Source: Tetrapyrgos nigripes (lineage: Eukaryota; Basidiomycota; Agaricomycetes; Agaricales; Campanellaceae). From it: a DNA stretch of 64,000 bases. Under the pieces are notes generated by a model, which was given only the letters and a program-made list of their open reading frames with translations, was not told where the DNA came from and searched no databases. Made by a program: the position numbers and the translations under genes. Where the stretch lies: positions 40,689-104,688 of the forward strand of contig JAACJM010000283.1 in NCBI GenBank assembly GCA_013368315.1, read 5' to 3'. Below are positions 1 to 10,640 of this stretch, in pieces (position 1 is the first letter of the stretch; the number at the start of each line of letters is the position of its first letter).

Positions 1-16
1 GGATGCTCTCCACCCA

Positions 17-1379
17 ATGCCTATGTTGGAACCCAAACACAAGAAAGTCAGAGGTAAGGAAAGCTCTGCCAGCAAAGAAGATAGTAACACTATACCTGCT
101 ACCCACACTACATGTTCCCAGATGTTGGCTTCCTTGAGCCCTGAAGACTCCAGTCCTTCTGCCTTAGCTGCCATGTCCCCTGAAGTCCTGACTGGTATGG
201 AAAAATCTTCCTCGAGCCCTGAAGATTCTTCCACTCCTTCTGCCTCAAAGGCTGTGTCCCTGGAAGTCCCATCTGGTTCAAAGGAGTCTCCACTGGAAGT
301 CCCACCTGTTTCCAAAGAGTCTCCAGCAGCTGAGATACTGTCTTCAAAGGGTGCTGACGAGACAAGTATGGGAAATAGTGGTCCAGTGTCTTCACTACCA
401 TTGGCTGAAGGAGAGGAGGGTATGAAGCAAGGTTCAGATGTGGGGAGTCATGATCAGACTGATTTGTCAGCATCAGCATGTTCTGACACAGTCATAACCT
501 TGTCTCAGGCTACTACACTGTCTCATTCAGTTGACCTCCCCGTGATGTCACACCAGCTTCATCTGCAGGCACTAACAATGTGGAGAACGCTGATACGTTG
601 ATGGCCAACCCGTCTCAATCCAATCCAATTCCATTATCATCAACCCCTGGAGCAAGCCCAATGGACATGGACAGTGATGAGTTGATGAGTGAGCTTCCAG
701 ACATGGACACAAATTGGCTGGCCTGGTTGAAAACGGCATTTGAGTCTTTCAGCTCGGATCCCACACCCTGAGGCATCAAGTTATGGGGAATACTCTTATT
801 GGCTTGGGCAGATTTAGAGAGAAGCTACATGTTTGAGAACCCAAGGGGTGCAAAGGCTTTCTTGCTGTTGTGGATTGGTGGAGCAAGAACTGCAAGAGCC
901 TGCCTTCTGAAGTTCCAGATTGTGTGTCAAATGCTGACACTATGTCAGCCGAGTTTTGGAGATGGTGGGACTTTGTCAACCCTGATTGGCAACCTTGGAA
1001 CAACAGCAAGTTGATATTGGGTCTGACAAAGGATGCAGAAAAGGATCGGGAATGCTGGGACTGCATGAAGTTTCCTGGGCAGTGTGGGATGCTGATGGTG
1101 ATTGCCTGCTTGTTTTACTGGTTCTTGAGGCACTGGTTCTTGAGGCTAGAGACAGTTACCCAACGTGAAAATTGGGCAGAGGCACTCAGTGATGTGATCT
1201 GGGTCATCAAAGGGATGGTGGCAGTGTTCCAGTGTGCGATTGCTGCTATTTCTTCTTTTTATTGCTTATTGACTGGCTTTTCTCCCTACAGTAAAAAAGG
1301 AGGCAGGAAGTGTCAGGCTGAAGGGCCATTGGAGGAAGAATCTTCTCCTTGGAGGCTCAGAAACTGTGGTGGGGATTGA
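17..1379 (+). pseudogene. Degenerate Trp-rich Agaricomycete-type protein
   Basis: A Ser/Pro-rich, apparently disordered region (17-601) passes by frame change into an open stretch to 771, then to frames near 799 and 837-1379. The last part reads as one Trp-rich domain with motifs such as DWWSKN, FWRWWDFVNPDW and a hydrophobic stretch around 1090-1150. From memory this order (acidic/Ser-rich region, WLxxAF, WxxLExxY, WWxxxxPxW, Gly-rich hydrophobic helix) resembles a large family of uncharacterised mushroom proteins often found near transposons. At least three frame changes (about 580, 771-800 and 840-860) and no convincing intron signals suggest a decayed copy. The last frame has no ATG at its start. 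The 5' end lies outside the window. Function unknown. Confidence 0.45.
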
Positions 1380-3086
1380 TATTGTATTTTACATGCTTTG
1401 TAATGGTGTCAACAGTATGCATATGTAGGTTCCGTTCTGTCAATTGATTTCTGTATTCTGTTCCGTCAATTGATTTCTGTACTCTGTTTGGTCAATTGAT
1501 TTGAGTCTGATCAAACTGCATTGTGCAGCATGATAGAAGATGGGAATAACAACACATTGTGTCTTCCCACCCAATGCTATTATCCCTCAATAGCAGGACA
1601 CAATGCATTATATTCTTTAGAAAAAGGAGCAACAGTGCATTGTATTAGTTATAATAGATGGCAGTGGTATGGCACAACGGATTGTGTCATCCCACCAAAT
1701 GCTATCATGTGTCGGAAGCAGGACACAATGCATTGTATTATGCCATAAATAGATGGCATAATACAATGCATTGCGTGCTGTATAATAGCCGGCTATTATG
1801 CAGTAGTACTAGTAGCACACAACACATTGTAGGACATATAATAGCAGGACACAATGCATTGTACAGTCAAATATCTCATATTGCATTATTGTCATGAATC
1901 TCTTCATGCCTTTGTCTCCAAACCCTGTTTTCCTTCATTTCTTTGCTTTTAGTCTTCTTTCCAGTACTTTGGCTTATCCAGATCTTGTTCCTCTTTGTTT
2001 TACTTCATCTTTGCTTCGCTTCCATCATTCCTTTTACTTCTAGTCTTCTTTCCAGTACTTTGGCTTATCCAGATCTTGTTTCTCTTTGTTTTCCTTCTTC
2101 TTTGCTTTGCTTCCTTTGTTCCTGTCACTTCTATAGTTCTTCCAGGTGTTTCTCCATGGTTCTTCCTTTCTCCATAGTTCTACCTTGTTTCTCCTTGATT
2201 CTTCCATTGTTCCTTTATTTCTCCATAGTTCTTCCTTTCCATCGGTACTTATTGATCTAGGCTTTATCTCTTCATTCCTTTGATCATATATACTTCAGGG
2301 CTTTGTAGATAGGTCTCTAGTCTGTCCACTTGTATCCCTTAGATCCATACTGCTCAGCTTGGCTCAGTACTATGTTGACATAAGCCTACCTTTGGCTTAC
2401 TCACTATCTATCTATTCTACTTGCCTTGTCATTGTCTATTGCCTCTGTGTGGTGGCCTGAGAGGTTACCAGTACCCAGCCTGACCTGTTCTTGACATAAT
2501 GCATAAATCTGATAATGCATGAGGATTTGCCAGAACAAGCACTGTTCTCTGCCAAACTGGCCCCAAATTGCATAACACATAATGCATTGAGATTTTGGAA
2601 AAATTTTGGGCCAGTATGCACTATGAGATAGCCAAAAATACCTCAAAAATAGAAAGGAATGGGTCAAAAAGTCAGAAATTTGGCCAGAATGACCATGCAT
2701 TTTCTAGAAATGGTGAAATTGATAGCAAATAATGTCATATAATTGATCTACTTTGGTCCTGATATGTATTCAAGACTTCTGATGTCAGCCAAAATCCAGA
2801 AGGCCAGTCACTGTGAAGGTGTTATGTTGCATCTTACCCACTGAAGCAGCAGGATGCAATCTGACATCATTTGAACAGATTGTAGATCCATATTCTGAAG
2901 CAGGAGCAAGAACGTTTTTTTTTTGTAAAATAGAGGCTCAATCTCAAACTGCATGGAAATCTGGGAACCAAGTCTATGCATTATGAGATATTCAACTGTA
3001 TTTTGTATAGTAGGCATGGCACACAATGCATTATAGGGTATATAATAGCCAGCAGCATTGGAGCACACAACACATTGTAGGATATA
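1380..3086. repeat. AT-rich region with palindromic ACAATGCATTGT repeats
   Basis: No credible gene. From 1515 to 1865 the sequence repeats a motif close to ACAATGCATTGT, a perfect palindrome, usually preceded by AGCAGGAC or ATAATAG. Pyrimidine-rich tandem stretches (TTCTTTCC, CTTTGCTT) fill 1920-2240, including two near-identical runs at about 1951-1995 and 2039-2083. The palindrome returns at about 2574-2590 and 3013-3080, up to the Tc1 element, and resumes right after it at 4716-4745, so the Tc1 element inserted into this repeat family. Confidence 0.55.
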
Positions 3087-3366
3087 CAGTGGGTCAAAAA
3101 ATTGTCCACATGTTTCGCATTTTTGGAAAGATTGCCAATTTAAGCAATACTGAGTAGAGATATTGAAATGTGGTCAGTAATGGGCAGAACGCCCTTGATA
3201 AGAGCTACAATAATCTGTTTTATTTGTCCTATTTGGCTCAAAACTCATGGAGATATGATTGATTTAAAATGGTATGTCATTTGGACAATTTTTTGAGTTG
3301 CCACTTCAAAATCAGTATTGTAACTATGTGATGTCTCATAGATGACATCATAAGTGGAGTTGTACA

Positions 3367-4473
3367 ATGATGCAATGGCTACATCATAATGATATCATAG
3401 CTGCCAGCTGGACCATATATAAGGGCATCCAGTTGTTCTATAGCCCTCATCAAATCATGAGACCCATCACATCCACCCAGAAAGACAATATCCTCTCTCT
3501 CCTCCAAACTTCTGCTTCATCCAGGGAAATCTCTGCTAAAACTGGGGTATCCAAGTCAAAGATTGCTTCTCTGGCCAAAGAGATGTATCCTGACAAGGAG
3601 AACCATCAAGCAGGGCGTCCTAGAAAGCTGTCTACCACTGATGAACGTGCTGCTATCCAACAAATCAACACTGGCAAAGCTGAAAATGCTACAGAAGTGG
3701 CCAGAAACATCAATCCCCTCCTTGACCAACCTGTCTCCACCCAAACCATTCGAAATTCCCTTCTCAGGCATGATGTGGACACATCTAAAACGAAGAAGAA
3801 GCCCAAACTCACTGCAGCTCACAGGAAGGCTCGTTTAAACTTTGCACAGAAGTACAGAAACTGGACTGTGGATGACTGGAAAAGGGTTATTTGGTCAGAT
3901 GAGACTAAAATCAATCGATATGGGTCAGATGGACAGCAGTATGTGTGGGGGAGGAAGGGTGAATCCTTGGGAGAGAGAAATGTGGTGGAAACAGTCAAAT
4001 TTGGAGGAGGAAATATCATGGTGTGGGGATGTATGGGGTGGGAAGGAGTTGGAAACATGGCAGAGGTGGAGGGCAGGATGAATGCAGAGCAGTATGTGGA
4101 CATTTTGGAGAACAACCTTCTGGAGAGCATGGATATTTTGGGTGTTGATCCAGAGGTGGCCATTTTTCAGCAAGACAATGATCCTAAACACAAGTCAAAA
4201 CTGGCCACCAAGTGGTTTGAAGACAACAACATCCATTGCATGAGCTGGCCTGCTCAATCTCCTGACCTGAACCCCATTGAACACCTCTGGACAACCCTCA
4301 AACACAAGCTCAATGGATATGACACAGCACCCTCTGGAGTTTGGGAAATATGGGACAGAGCAGCTGAAAAGTGGGATGAAATCACAGAAGAAGATTGTCA
4401 GAAATTGATCAGGAGCATGCCTAGAAGGATTGAGGCTGTGTTGAAGGCCAAAGGAGGGCATACCAAGTACTGA
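3367..4473 (+). CDS. Tc1-like DD34E transposase, copy 1
   Basis: The 368-codon frame encodes a cut-and-paste transposase expected to act in the nucleus on the element's own inverted repeats. An N-terminal paired-type helix-turn-helix covers about residues 33-140, with a GRPRK AT-hook-like linker at 83-87. The catalytic triad is visible as WSDET (Asp178), QQDNDPKH (Asp270) and NPIEHLW (Glu305). Exactly 34 residues separate Asp270 from Glu305, so it is DD34E, the Tc1 class. I suspect the functional start is Met31 at 3457, because a TATA box sits just upstream of it and the helix-turn-helix begins right after; that gives 338 residues. The frame is intact and identical in copy 2, so the element may be active or was recently. 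Confidence 0.93.
   Translation: MMQWLHHNDIIAASWTIYKGIQLFYSPHQIMRPITSTQKDNILSLLQTSASSREISAKTGVSKSKIASLAKEMYPDKENHQAGRPRKLSTTDERAAIQQINTGKAENATEVARNINPLLDQPVSTQTIRNSLLRHDVDTSKTKKKPKLTAAHRKARLNFAQKYRNWTVDDWKRVIWSDETKINRYGSDGQQYVWGRKGESLGERNVVETVKFGGGNIMVWGCMGWEGVGNMAEVEGRMNAEQYVDILENNLLESMDILGVDPEVAIFQQDNDPKHKSKLATKWFEDNNIHCMSWPAQSPDLNPIEHLWTTLKHKLNGYDTAPSGVWEIWDRAAEKWDEITEEDCQKLIRSMPRRIEAVLKAKGGHTKY
3416..3422 (+). promoter_or_regulatory. TATA box of Tc1 transposase copy 1
   Basis: TATATAA lies about 40 bp upstream of the ATG at 3457 and downstream of the ATG at 3367. This favours 3457 as the real start. The same arrangement is present in copy 2 (40173-40179). Confidence 0.5.
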
Positions 4474-4713
4474 GCTAGCACTTTCTGTATTTTCACTTGC
4501 ATGTCAAAAAATTGTCCAAATGACATACCATTTTAAATCAGTCATATCTCCATGAGTTTTAAGCCAAATAAGACAAAACAGACAGAATATTGTAGCGTTT
4601 ATCAAGGGCTTTCTGCCCATCACTGACCACATTTTAATATCTCTACTCAGTATTGCTTAAATTGGCAATCTTTCCAAAAATGCGAAACATGTGGACAATT
4701 TTTTGACCCACTG

Positions 4714-4844
4714 TATAATGGCAGGACACAATGCATTGTATCATCAGGAAAATTGGCAGTAAATGCATTTCTGCAGTGTACTGGGCTCACTGTGCATTAC
4801 GGGCTTCAGGCTCATCTGGGATACAATGCATAATATCTACAACT
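4714..4844. repeat. Palindromic ACAATGCAT repeat truncating the OYE gene
   Basis: Immediately right of the Tc1 element the ACAATGCATTGTA repeat resumes (about 4728-4740), with related ACAATGCATAAT at about 4823-4833. It replaces the expected continuation of the Old Yellow Enzyme gene, whose homology stops near 4850-4860. Confidence 0.5.
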
Positions 4845-4849
4845 ACTGG

Positions 4850-5292
4850 TGCACATATGATGCCAAAGTTGCAAATAGATGTACGCTCCTTCTTCATGGA
4901 CAGCGTCGGTTATCTTCTTCCAGGCATGAATGTGTTCATCTGACCATATACTGGGTGCGTGCGGCCATGGAGAGCTAGTATAGAGGGCAAGTATTAGCCA
5001 AAAAATACCGTGACCAATGAAACATCGAGAAGGGAGTGTTGCGTAGAACTCACCCTTGTTGAGATATGAGCATTGTCTCTGAAATGATTAATCCTGCTCC
5101 TCCTTTCGCGCACTGACGGTAGTATTCTACCATGAGATCGGTAGGAACATTGGTGGGTACGTTTAGGTCTCTCGTTAGCGGCGCCATGAAGAACTTGTTT
5201 CGAATGGTCAGTGGACCCAGTTGTATTAGAGTGAAAAGCACTGATAACTCTTTGAGGCCTTGAGATTGATGTTTGGTTTCGAAAGAAGACAT
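4850..5292 (-). pseudogene. Old Yellow Enzyme-type flavin oxidoreductase, 3' truncated
   Basis: The reverse strand encodes the N-terminus of an NADH:flavin oxidoreductase of the OYE family (FMN enzymes reducing activated alkenes). Exon 1 (5054-5292) starts at an ATG and contains IQLGPLTIRNKFFMAPLTR, VEYYRQCAKGGAGLIISE and LISQQG, the classic first barrel strands and helices. A GTGAGT donor, a 79-bp intron (4975-5053) and a TAG acceptor lead into exon 2 in phase, giving WPHAPSIWSDEHIHAWKK and GAYIYLQLWH. The reading then stops matching at about 4850-4860, where a palindromic repeat takes over, so only about 120 of the usual ~370 residues remain and the substrate-binding His/Asn region and most of the barrel are lost. 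The promoter side is intact. Confidence 0.85.
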
Positions 5293-5353
5293 TGCTGTAA
5301 AGGTTGGTCGAGGAGTTGGTGAGTTGAGTTGCTGAGCATTCCAAATGATCCCT

Positions 5354-5361
5354 CTTTTATA
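5354..5361 (-). promoter_or_regulatory. TATA box of the truncated OYE gene
   Basis: TATAAAAG on the reverse strand lies about 60 bp upstream of the OYE start codon (5292). The promoter is retained although the gene is truncated. Confidence 0.55.
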
Positions 5362-5369
5362 GGTGTCGA

Positions 5370-6196
5370 GGAAGGGTGGTACTAATCTTCATGCTGGCTT
5401 AGACAGCTCCCCAGGCTGAGTTACTCTGCTTCGAGTTCGTCAGCAAAAATACGATAAAGTGTTAGGTAATGCCAAAACTGTTCGATCAGATTTGTCAGCT
5501 AATCAACAGCTTCTGGAGAAACTTGGGAGAAAATGAGACAACCATGTCACACAACGAGCAATTTTCCGTGATCCTGCCTCCTCGGTATCACTACTTTTCA
5601 CCAGTGAAAGCTGTTTTCAGCAGTGAAGATAAGCAGATACTTACTTGAAGAGACATTTGAGGTGGTATCCAGCAGGCATGCTGTGTTGAAAATCAAGTGA
5701 AAGTCAGCGTTTAAGTTGGCTGACAAAATTTTATGTCATTAGAAAGCATTTACTTACAAAGCAAGAGTGGATAACAAGTTGACAAGAACTAACTAGTGCT
5801 GTAATGTCAATGTGTACGCGTAGTACGTACACAGACTATCTTTGTCAGTATAAATGAAGACTTCAAACAGAGCAATGAGATCTACAATTCATAATGGAAA
5901 CACGAACTACGAGGTCTAGCAAATCTCAAATCTGTTACCAGCATTCATCGAGCCATAAATGTTGATGTTCATAAAGAGTACCGTCTCATTCCACAGCAGG
6001 TGATTATATCAGCGACTTGCAGAGCCAAATCAGAGTCGTCGAATCCTGTTTAACAATGCTGTAAACCGATGCTGTGCTCGTCGGAAATCACTAACGGTCA
6101 CACAGAGGCAATGATGGCCACGCTATGGATTGCGACGCGCGCAAGAAGAAGGTACAAGATACAGGTGGTGGTGGTAAAGATAGAACTAGGGAATTG
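5370..6196. other. Intergenic; dispersed repeat shared with 41745-41885
   Basis: No gene seen. The part from about 5770 to 5935 (GTACGTACACAG through ATGAACTACGAGGTCTAGCAAATCTCAA-like text, about 80-85 percent alike by eye) recurs at 41745-41885 in the same orientation. The rest shows no recognisable feature. Confidence 0.45.
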
Positions 6197-6299
6197 CTAC
6201 ATGACTAAGTGACATAAAGGTGACGCTAGAAATACATGTGAAATGAGAAGAGAAACGAGTGGCTGTAAACCAGCAGGTTTACAGATATGCTGTAAAATA

Positions 6300-6700
6300 T
6301 GAGAGACTTTGGTAGTGAGATGGGTGAGAATATGAGTGATTTTCATAGTGAGATGGACTGATGATATTGATATAATAGACTTTGGTAGTGAGATGGAGGG
6401 CTTTTGTAGTGAGATGGAATGATGATATTGATTTTGCAATGTGTAGACGGTAGGATAGTAATCATTGCAAGATATTTGATGCGGCAATGCCAATACTGCT
6501 GTTGTACTGTTGTATTGGAAGATATAAATAAATTTCGTAGTGAGATGGCCTAGACTTTGGTAGAATATGAGAGAGTTTTGAGTTGAGATGAAGTGATAAT
6601 ATTAATTTTGCAATTTAAACCGGACGGTAGGATAGTAATCGTTGCAAGATATTTGATATGACAGTACCAATACTGTTGTAGCGGAAGATGATTTTGCGAA
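6300..6700. repeat. TAGTGAGATGG tandem motif and 95-bp direct repeat
   Basis: TAGTGAGATGG occurs five times between about 6315 and 6550 at irregular spacing. A direct repeat of about 95 bp, containing CGGTAGGATAGTAATC and GCAAGATATTTGAT, is at 6421-6520 and again at 6596-6690 with about 15 percent divergence. No coding capacity is evident. Confidence 0.5.
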
Positions 6701-6823
6701 GAAGATGTAGCGTGTTGCAGGTATTGAAGCCATTGTGATCAGATCGGTATAGGTAAATCTGCAGACACCCCGTGCAGACATCCTTCGCATAGCATTGTAG
6801 ATTACTGTATAGGACTATATGTA

Positions 6824-8460
6824 CAGTGGCCAAAAAAATTGTCCACATGTTTGGCACTTTTGGAACGATTGCTGATTTAAGAGCTATTGAGCAGAAACCT
6901 CAAAACATGGCTGGTGGTAGCAAGAAAGCCTTTGATTAGAGCTACAATAATCTGTCTGTTTTGTCTTATTTGGCCACATATCTGTGGAGTTATGATTGAT
7001 TTAAAATTGTATGTCATTTGGACAATTTTTTGAGTTGCCACTTCAAAATCATTATTGCAATAACCTGATGTGTTATACATGATGTCATGGGTGGAGCTGT
7101 ACAGTAATGTAATTTATACACTACAATGATGTCATAGATGCCAGCTGGAGCATACATAGCAACATACAGATGCTCTACAGCCTCTATGAAAATCATGGGG
7201 TCCCTCATATCAGCCCAGAAAGACAACCTCTACTCTCTCCTCTTAACTGCCTCTCCATCTGCAAAAATTGCAGCTCAGACTGGAGTATGGAAGCCAAGAG
7301 TTGCTTTTGTGGCTTAAAAGACAAATACAGACAATGAGAACAATACAGCAGGGTGTCCTAGGAGGCTCTCTACTACTTGTGAAGAGGTTAGATTGGAAAA
7401 AAATCCATTCTGGTAAAGCCAGATTGCTACACAAGTGGCCTGAAACATCAAGGCTCTTCTTGGACAGCCTGTCCCAACCTATAACAGCCAAAACATTCCT
7501 GAAAACGTCTTGTGGCGATCTCCAAAACACAGAACAAGTGCAAACTTACAGTGACTTGCAGCAAGGCTCACTTGAAGTTTGCACAGATGTAAAAAGACCG
7601 GGCTGTAGAAGGCTAGAAGTGGGTTATTTTCTCAGATAAAACCAAAACCAATTATTTTGGGGCAAATATGCCCCAGCATGTGTGAGAAAAGAGAGATAAA
7701 TTCATGGTACAGCAAGATGTAACAGAAATGATGACATTTGAGAGAGAAAATGACATGATGGGGTAGGGTATGGGGCAACAGTAAGCAGTAAAAATGGTCC
7801 AGATGAAGGGGAAGATAGATTGCAAACACTATATGACCATCTTAAGTAACAAAATCCTGGAAAGCATTAATAATATGGGAGTTGATCCAGAGGTGGCCAT
7901 TTTTCAGCTGGGTATTAACTTTCTAAAGTGCTATATCCAATGGTTTCCTTTATCAGAACATGTCTCTCTACCTATAAAAGCAACACTCTGCTTTCATACT
8001 TCAGTCTGAGCTGAAATTTTGATAGAGGGAGGGGCAGTTTGGAGGAGAGAGTAGAGATTGTCTTTCTGGGCTGATATGAGGGACCCCATGATTTTCATAG
8101 AAGCTGTAGAGCATCTGTATGTTGCTATGTATGCTCCAGCTGGCAGCTATGACATCATTGTGGTGTATACATCACATTACTGTACAGCTCCACCCATGAC
8201 ATCATGTATAACACATCAGGTTATTGCAATAATGATTTTGAAGTGGCAACTCAAAAAATTGTCCAAATGACATACAATTTTAAATCAATCATAACTCCAC
8301 AGATATGTGGCCAAATAAGACAAAACAGACAGATTATTGTAGCTCTAATCAAAGGCTTTCTTGCTACCACCAGCCATGTTTTGAGATTTCTGCTCAATAG
8401 CTCTTAAATCAGCAATCTTTCCAAAAGTGCCAAACATGTGGACAATTTTTTTGGCCACTG
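6824..8460 (+). mobile_element. Tc1-related derivative with 460-bp inverted ends
   Basis: The element starts CAGTGGCCAAAAAAATTGTC and ends with the reverse complement, flanked by TA (6822-6823 and 8461-8462). It is related to the Tc1 copies at 3087 and 39844 but diverged. The inverted arms are far longer than TIRs: 6824-7285 and 8000-8460 are inverted copies of each other and both include the promoter and the first ~60 codons of the transposase. Between them lie frameshifted transposase remnants, of which the clearest (7794-7908) contains INNMGVDPEVAIFQ just before the second catalytic Asp. The catalytic Asp270-Glu305 part is missing. It is non-autonomous. Confidence 0.85.
7230..7910 (+). pseudogene. 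Tc1-like transposase remnant
   Basis: Scattered similarity to the intact transposase runs through three frames: LLWLKRQIQTMRTIQQGVLGG (7316 onward) mirrors a shadow frame of the intact gene, and INNMGVDPEVAIFQ (7867-7908) matches residues 255-268 of the intact protein. Homology ends at CAGCTGGG near 7910, exactly before the QQDND motif, and is replaced by unrelated sequence with a TATAAAAG at about 7973-7980. Confidence 0.6.
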
Positions 8461-9424
8461 TACCATACCACATATATATGTGACCTACAGGATGATTTTA
8501 AAGTTGTGTATTAGCTGTACACAGAGTGCAAAAATCTTCAAAAAAAGGAGTATAAGCACAGCCACAGATTTTTTCCTGAAACATTCTTACAGATTTTCTC
8601 TATTCAAGATATCAGGAGAGTATCTATACATTCTCATGAGTGTATATCAGTGTGAATCTGTAAAGCAAGGACACTCAAGATGTCTCATAATGCTTTGAGA
8701 TGCTTGCTATCTGCATTTCACTACTGATCTTTGAATATCCTATTATATCAAACAATTGGTAGTATTTGGCTCATGTCTGAGCATGTTTCTACAAGATAAT
8801 ACATTATAATAACTTCAAGATAATTTGTACTCATTGTAATTTTTGGGAAGCACTCATGAGAATGTATAGATACTCTCCTAATATCTTGAATAGAGAAAAT
8901 CTGTAAGAATGTTTCAGGAAAAAATCTGTGGCTGTGCTTATACTCCTTTTTTTGAAGATTTTTACACTCTGTGTACAGCTAATACACAACTTTAAAATCA
9001 TCCTGTAGGTCACATATATATATGGTATGGTACATATAGTCCTATACAGTAATCTACATGCTATGTGAAGGGTGTCTGCACGGGGTGTCTGCAGATTTAC
9101 CTATACTGGAAGAAATGTGTGTACTATACAAGAAACTAACAAGAGCAATGATTTTGACAAGGTATGAGTCAGTAGTGATAAGAATCAGAGTGTCTCCAGG
9201 GGGTGTCTGCAGATTTCTGATACCTGTCCAAGAAGTATCTTTGTGAGCAAACCGACGATAAATAATCTCTGTTGCAAACTCACTTAGGAATGAAGTCCAG
9301 CTTCAGGATTTGCTCAAGCCTATCAATGAGGACCTCGTAGACCCAGGCGAAGCCAGTTACTACATGTATCATTCCAACAGCACTTAACCCGATGAACGTT
9401 GTATGAGCTATCTTGATAAAAATT

Positions 9425-9890
9425 CGGTATAGGTAAATCTGCAGACACCCTTCGGATAGCATTGTAAATTACTGTATAAGACTGTACTTACCATACCATA
9501 TATATATTTAAGCTTCCAGATGCTTTGCAAGTTGTGTATCTGCTGTACACAAAGCGTAAAAATCTTCAAAAAAGGAGTATAAGCACAGCCACAGATTTTT
9601 TTCCTGAAACATTCTTACAGATTTTCTCTATTCAAGATACCAGGAGAGTATTTCTACATTCTCATGAGTGTATATCAGTGTGAATATGTAGTCCAAGAAC
9701 ACTCAAAATGCTTTGAGATGCTTGCTACCTGTGTTTGTACTACTCATCTTTGAATATCATATTATATCAAACAACTGGTAGTATTTGGCTCATGTCTGAG
9801 CATGTTTTTACAAGATAATTTGTGCTCATTTGTAATTTCTGGGAAGGGTGTCTGCAGGGTGTCTGCACCATGCAGACACCCTAAGAAAGC
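9425..9890. repeat. Direct copy of the ~430-bp GGGTGTCTGCA repeat
   Basis: This copy runs from GGTAAATCTGCAGACACCC (about 9437) through the AGTATAAGCACAGCCACAGA block to GGGTGTCTGCAGGGTGTCTG (about 9842), followed by an inverted TGCAGACACCC (about 9870-9880). It matches 6755-6823 plus 8463-8845 over most of its length, with small gaps. Confidence 0.6.
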
Positions 9891-9899
9891 AAAATAAGA

Positions 9900-10640
9900 G
9901 TGTTAGGTAAGTACTTCTGCCCAGAACTGGATAGGAATGGATTTGATATAAAGATTAGCTATCAATAGCCAATTTTTGTAAAGAGACTATTTTCTCTGCC
10001 TGTGTGTTCTCTTATACTGGTTTCCATCCTCTGTCTCTTCACCTCTGTTTTCTGCATGACATCTGTGCTTAGACCTAGCCGATTGTTGTGGCTGGCAAGG
10101 TTCTGCCGGATTGGTAATTTCCTGAACAGCCATGGTTGACCTGTTTAAGCCTTTCTCTTCAGTAAATGGATCTGGGAGGCATATTCTTCTCTTTCTCTAC
10201 TCGCTTTGCTGCTCTTTCTGCTTTCATCTTTTCCTGTATAGCCTTGCAAAGGCCGCTCTCCTAAAAACTAGTCAGAAAAAAACTCGTAATAATTAAAAAA
10301 GTATTATTGCACCTCAAGGTCAGATTCTGTATAAGGCCAGCTGTCTGCGCCAGCCTCGCTATATGAAATCACATCACTTACTGTAACTATGCGTATTGTA
10401 AAGGGATAATTACAAACAAGCTCATTTTGAAAGAATGGGCCACTAAAATGTAGAAAATGTTGCAAACCAGAAAGTGTATGATATGTCCTGGACTTATGTA
10501 CATGCCCGGGCAGCCATCATTCCTATTATTCATCCTAGATAGTAGAACTTAACAAAAAAAAATGGTTTTGACAACAAATGAACTAATTGGGGTGTCTGCA
10601 CTGGGTGTCTGCAGATTTCTCATACCCATGATCTGATGGG
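9900..10640. other. Unassigned; another GGGTGTCTGCA end at ~10590
   Basis: No gene recognised. A further paired GGTGTCTGCA end occurs at about 10590-10615, in the same orientation and followed by the same AGATTTCT as at about 9193-9210, suggesting another member of the repeat family ends here. Confidence 0.35.

Larger units (their letters stand above)
3087..4713 (+). mobile_element. Tc1/mariner element, copy 1, with long TIRs
   Basis: The element is 1627 bp, begins CAGTGGGTCAAAAAATTGTC and ends with its reverse complement. It is flanked by TA on both sides (3085-3086 and 4714-4715), the hallmark target duplication of Tc1/mariner. The terminal inverted repeats extend about 210 bp with scattered mismatches between left and right. 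It carries one intact transposase frame. The second copy at 39844-41470 has the same length; by eye I found only two differences, both in the inverted repeats. Confidence 0.95.
6755..9110. repeat. ~430-bp repeat interrupted by the Tc1 derivative, plus inverted copy
   Basis: Segments 6755-6823 and 8463-8845 together form one repeat unit split by the Tc1 derivative at a TA. An inverted partial copy (about 8848-9110) contains the uninterrupted site at about 9025-9037. A direct copy lies at about 9425-9850. Units carry paired GGGTGTCTGCA motifs near their ends (6765-6785, 9069-9096, 9438-9456, 9842-9866). No coding potential: the open frames here are shadows repeated in each copy. Confidence 0.65.

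Noticed and set aside
8058..8407. Two frames repeating MSFWADMRDPMIFIEAVEHL and TYNFKSIITPQICGQIRQ
   Set aside because: They mirror frames at 6877-7226 because they are in the inverted arms of the Tc1 derivative; they are non-coding repeat shadows.
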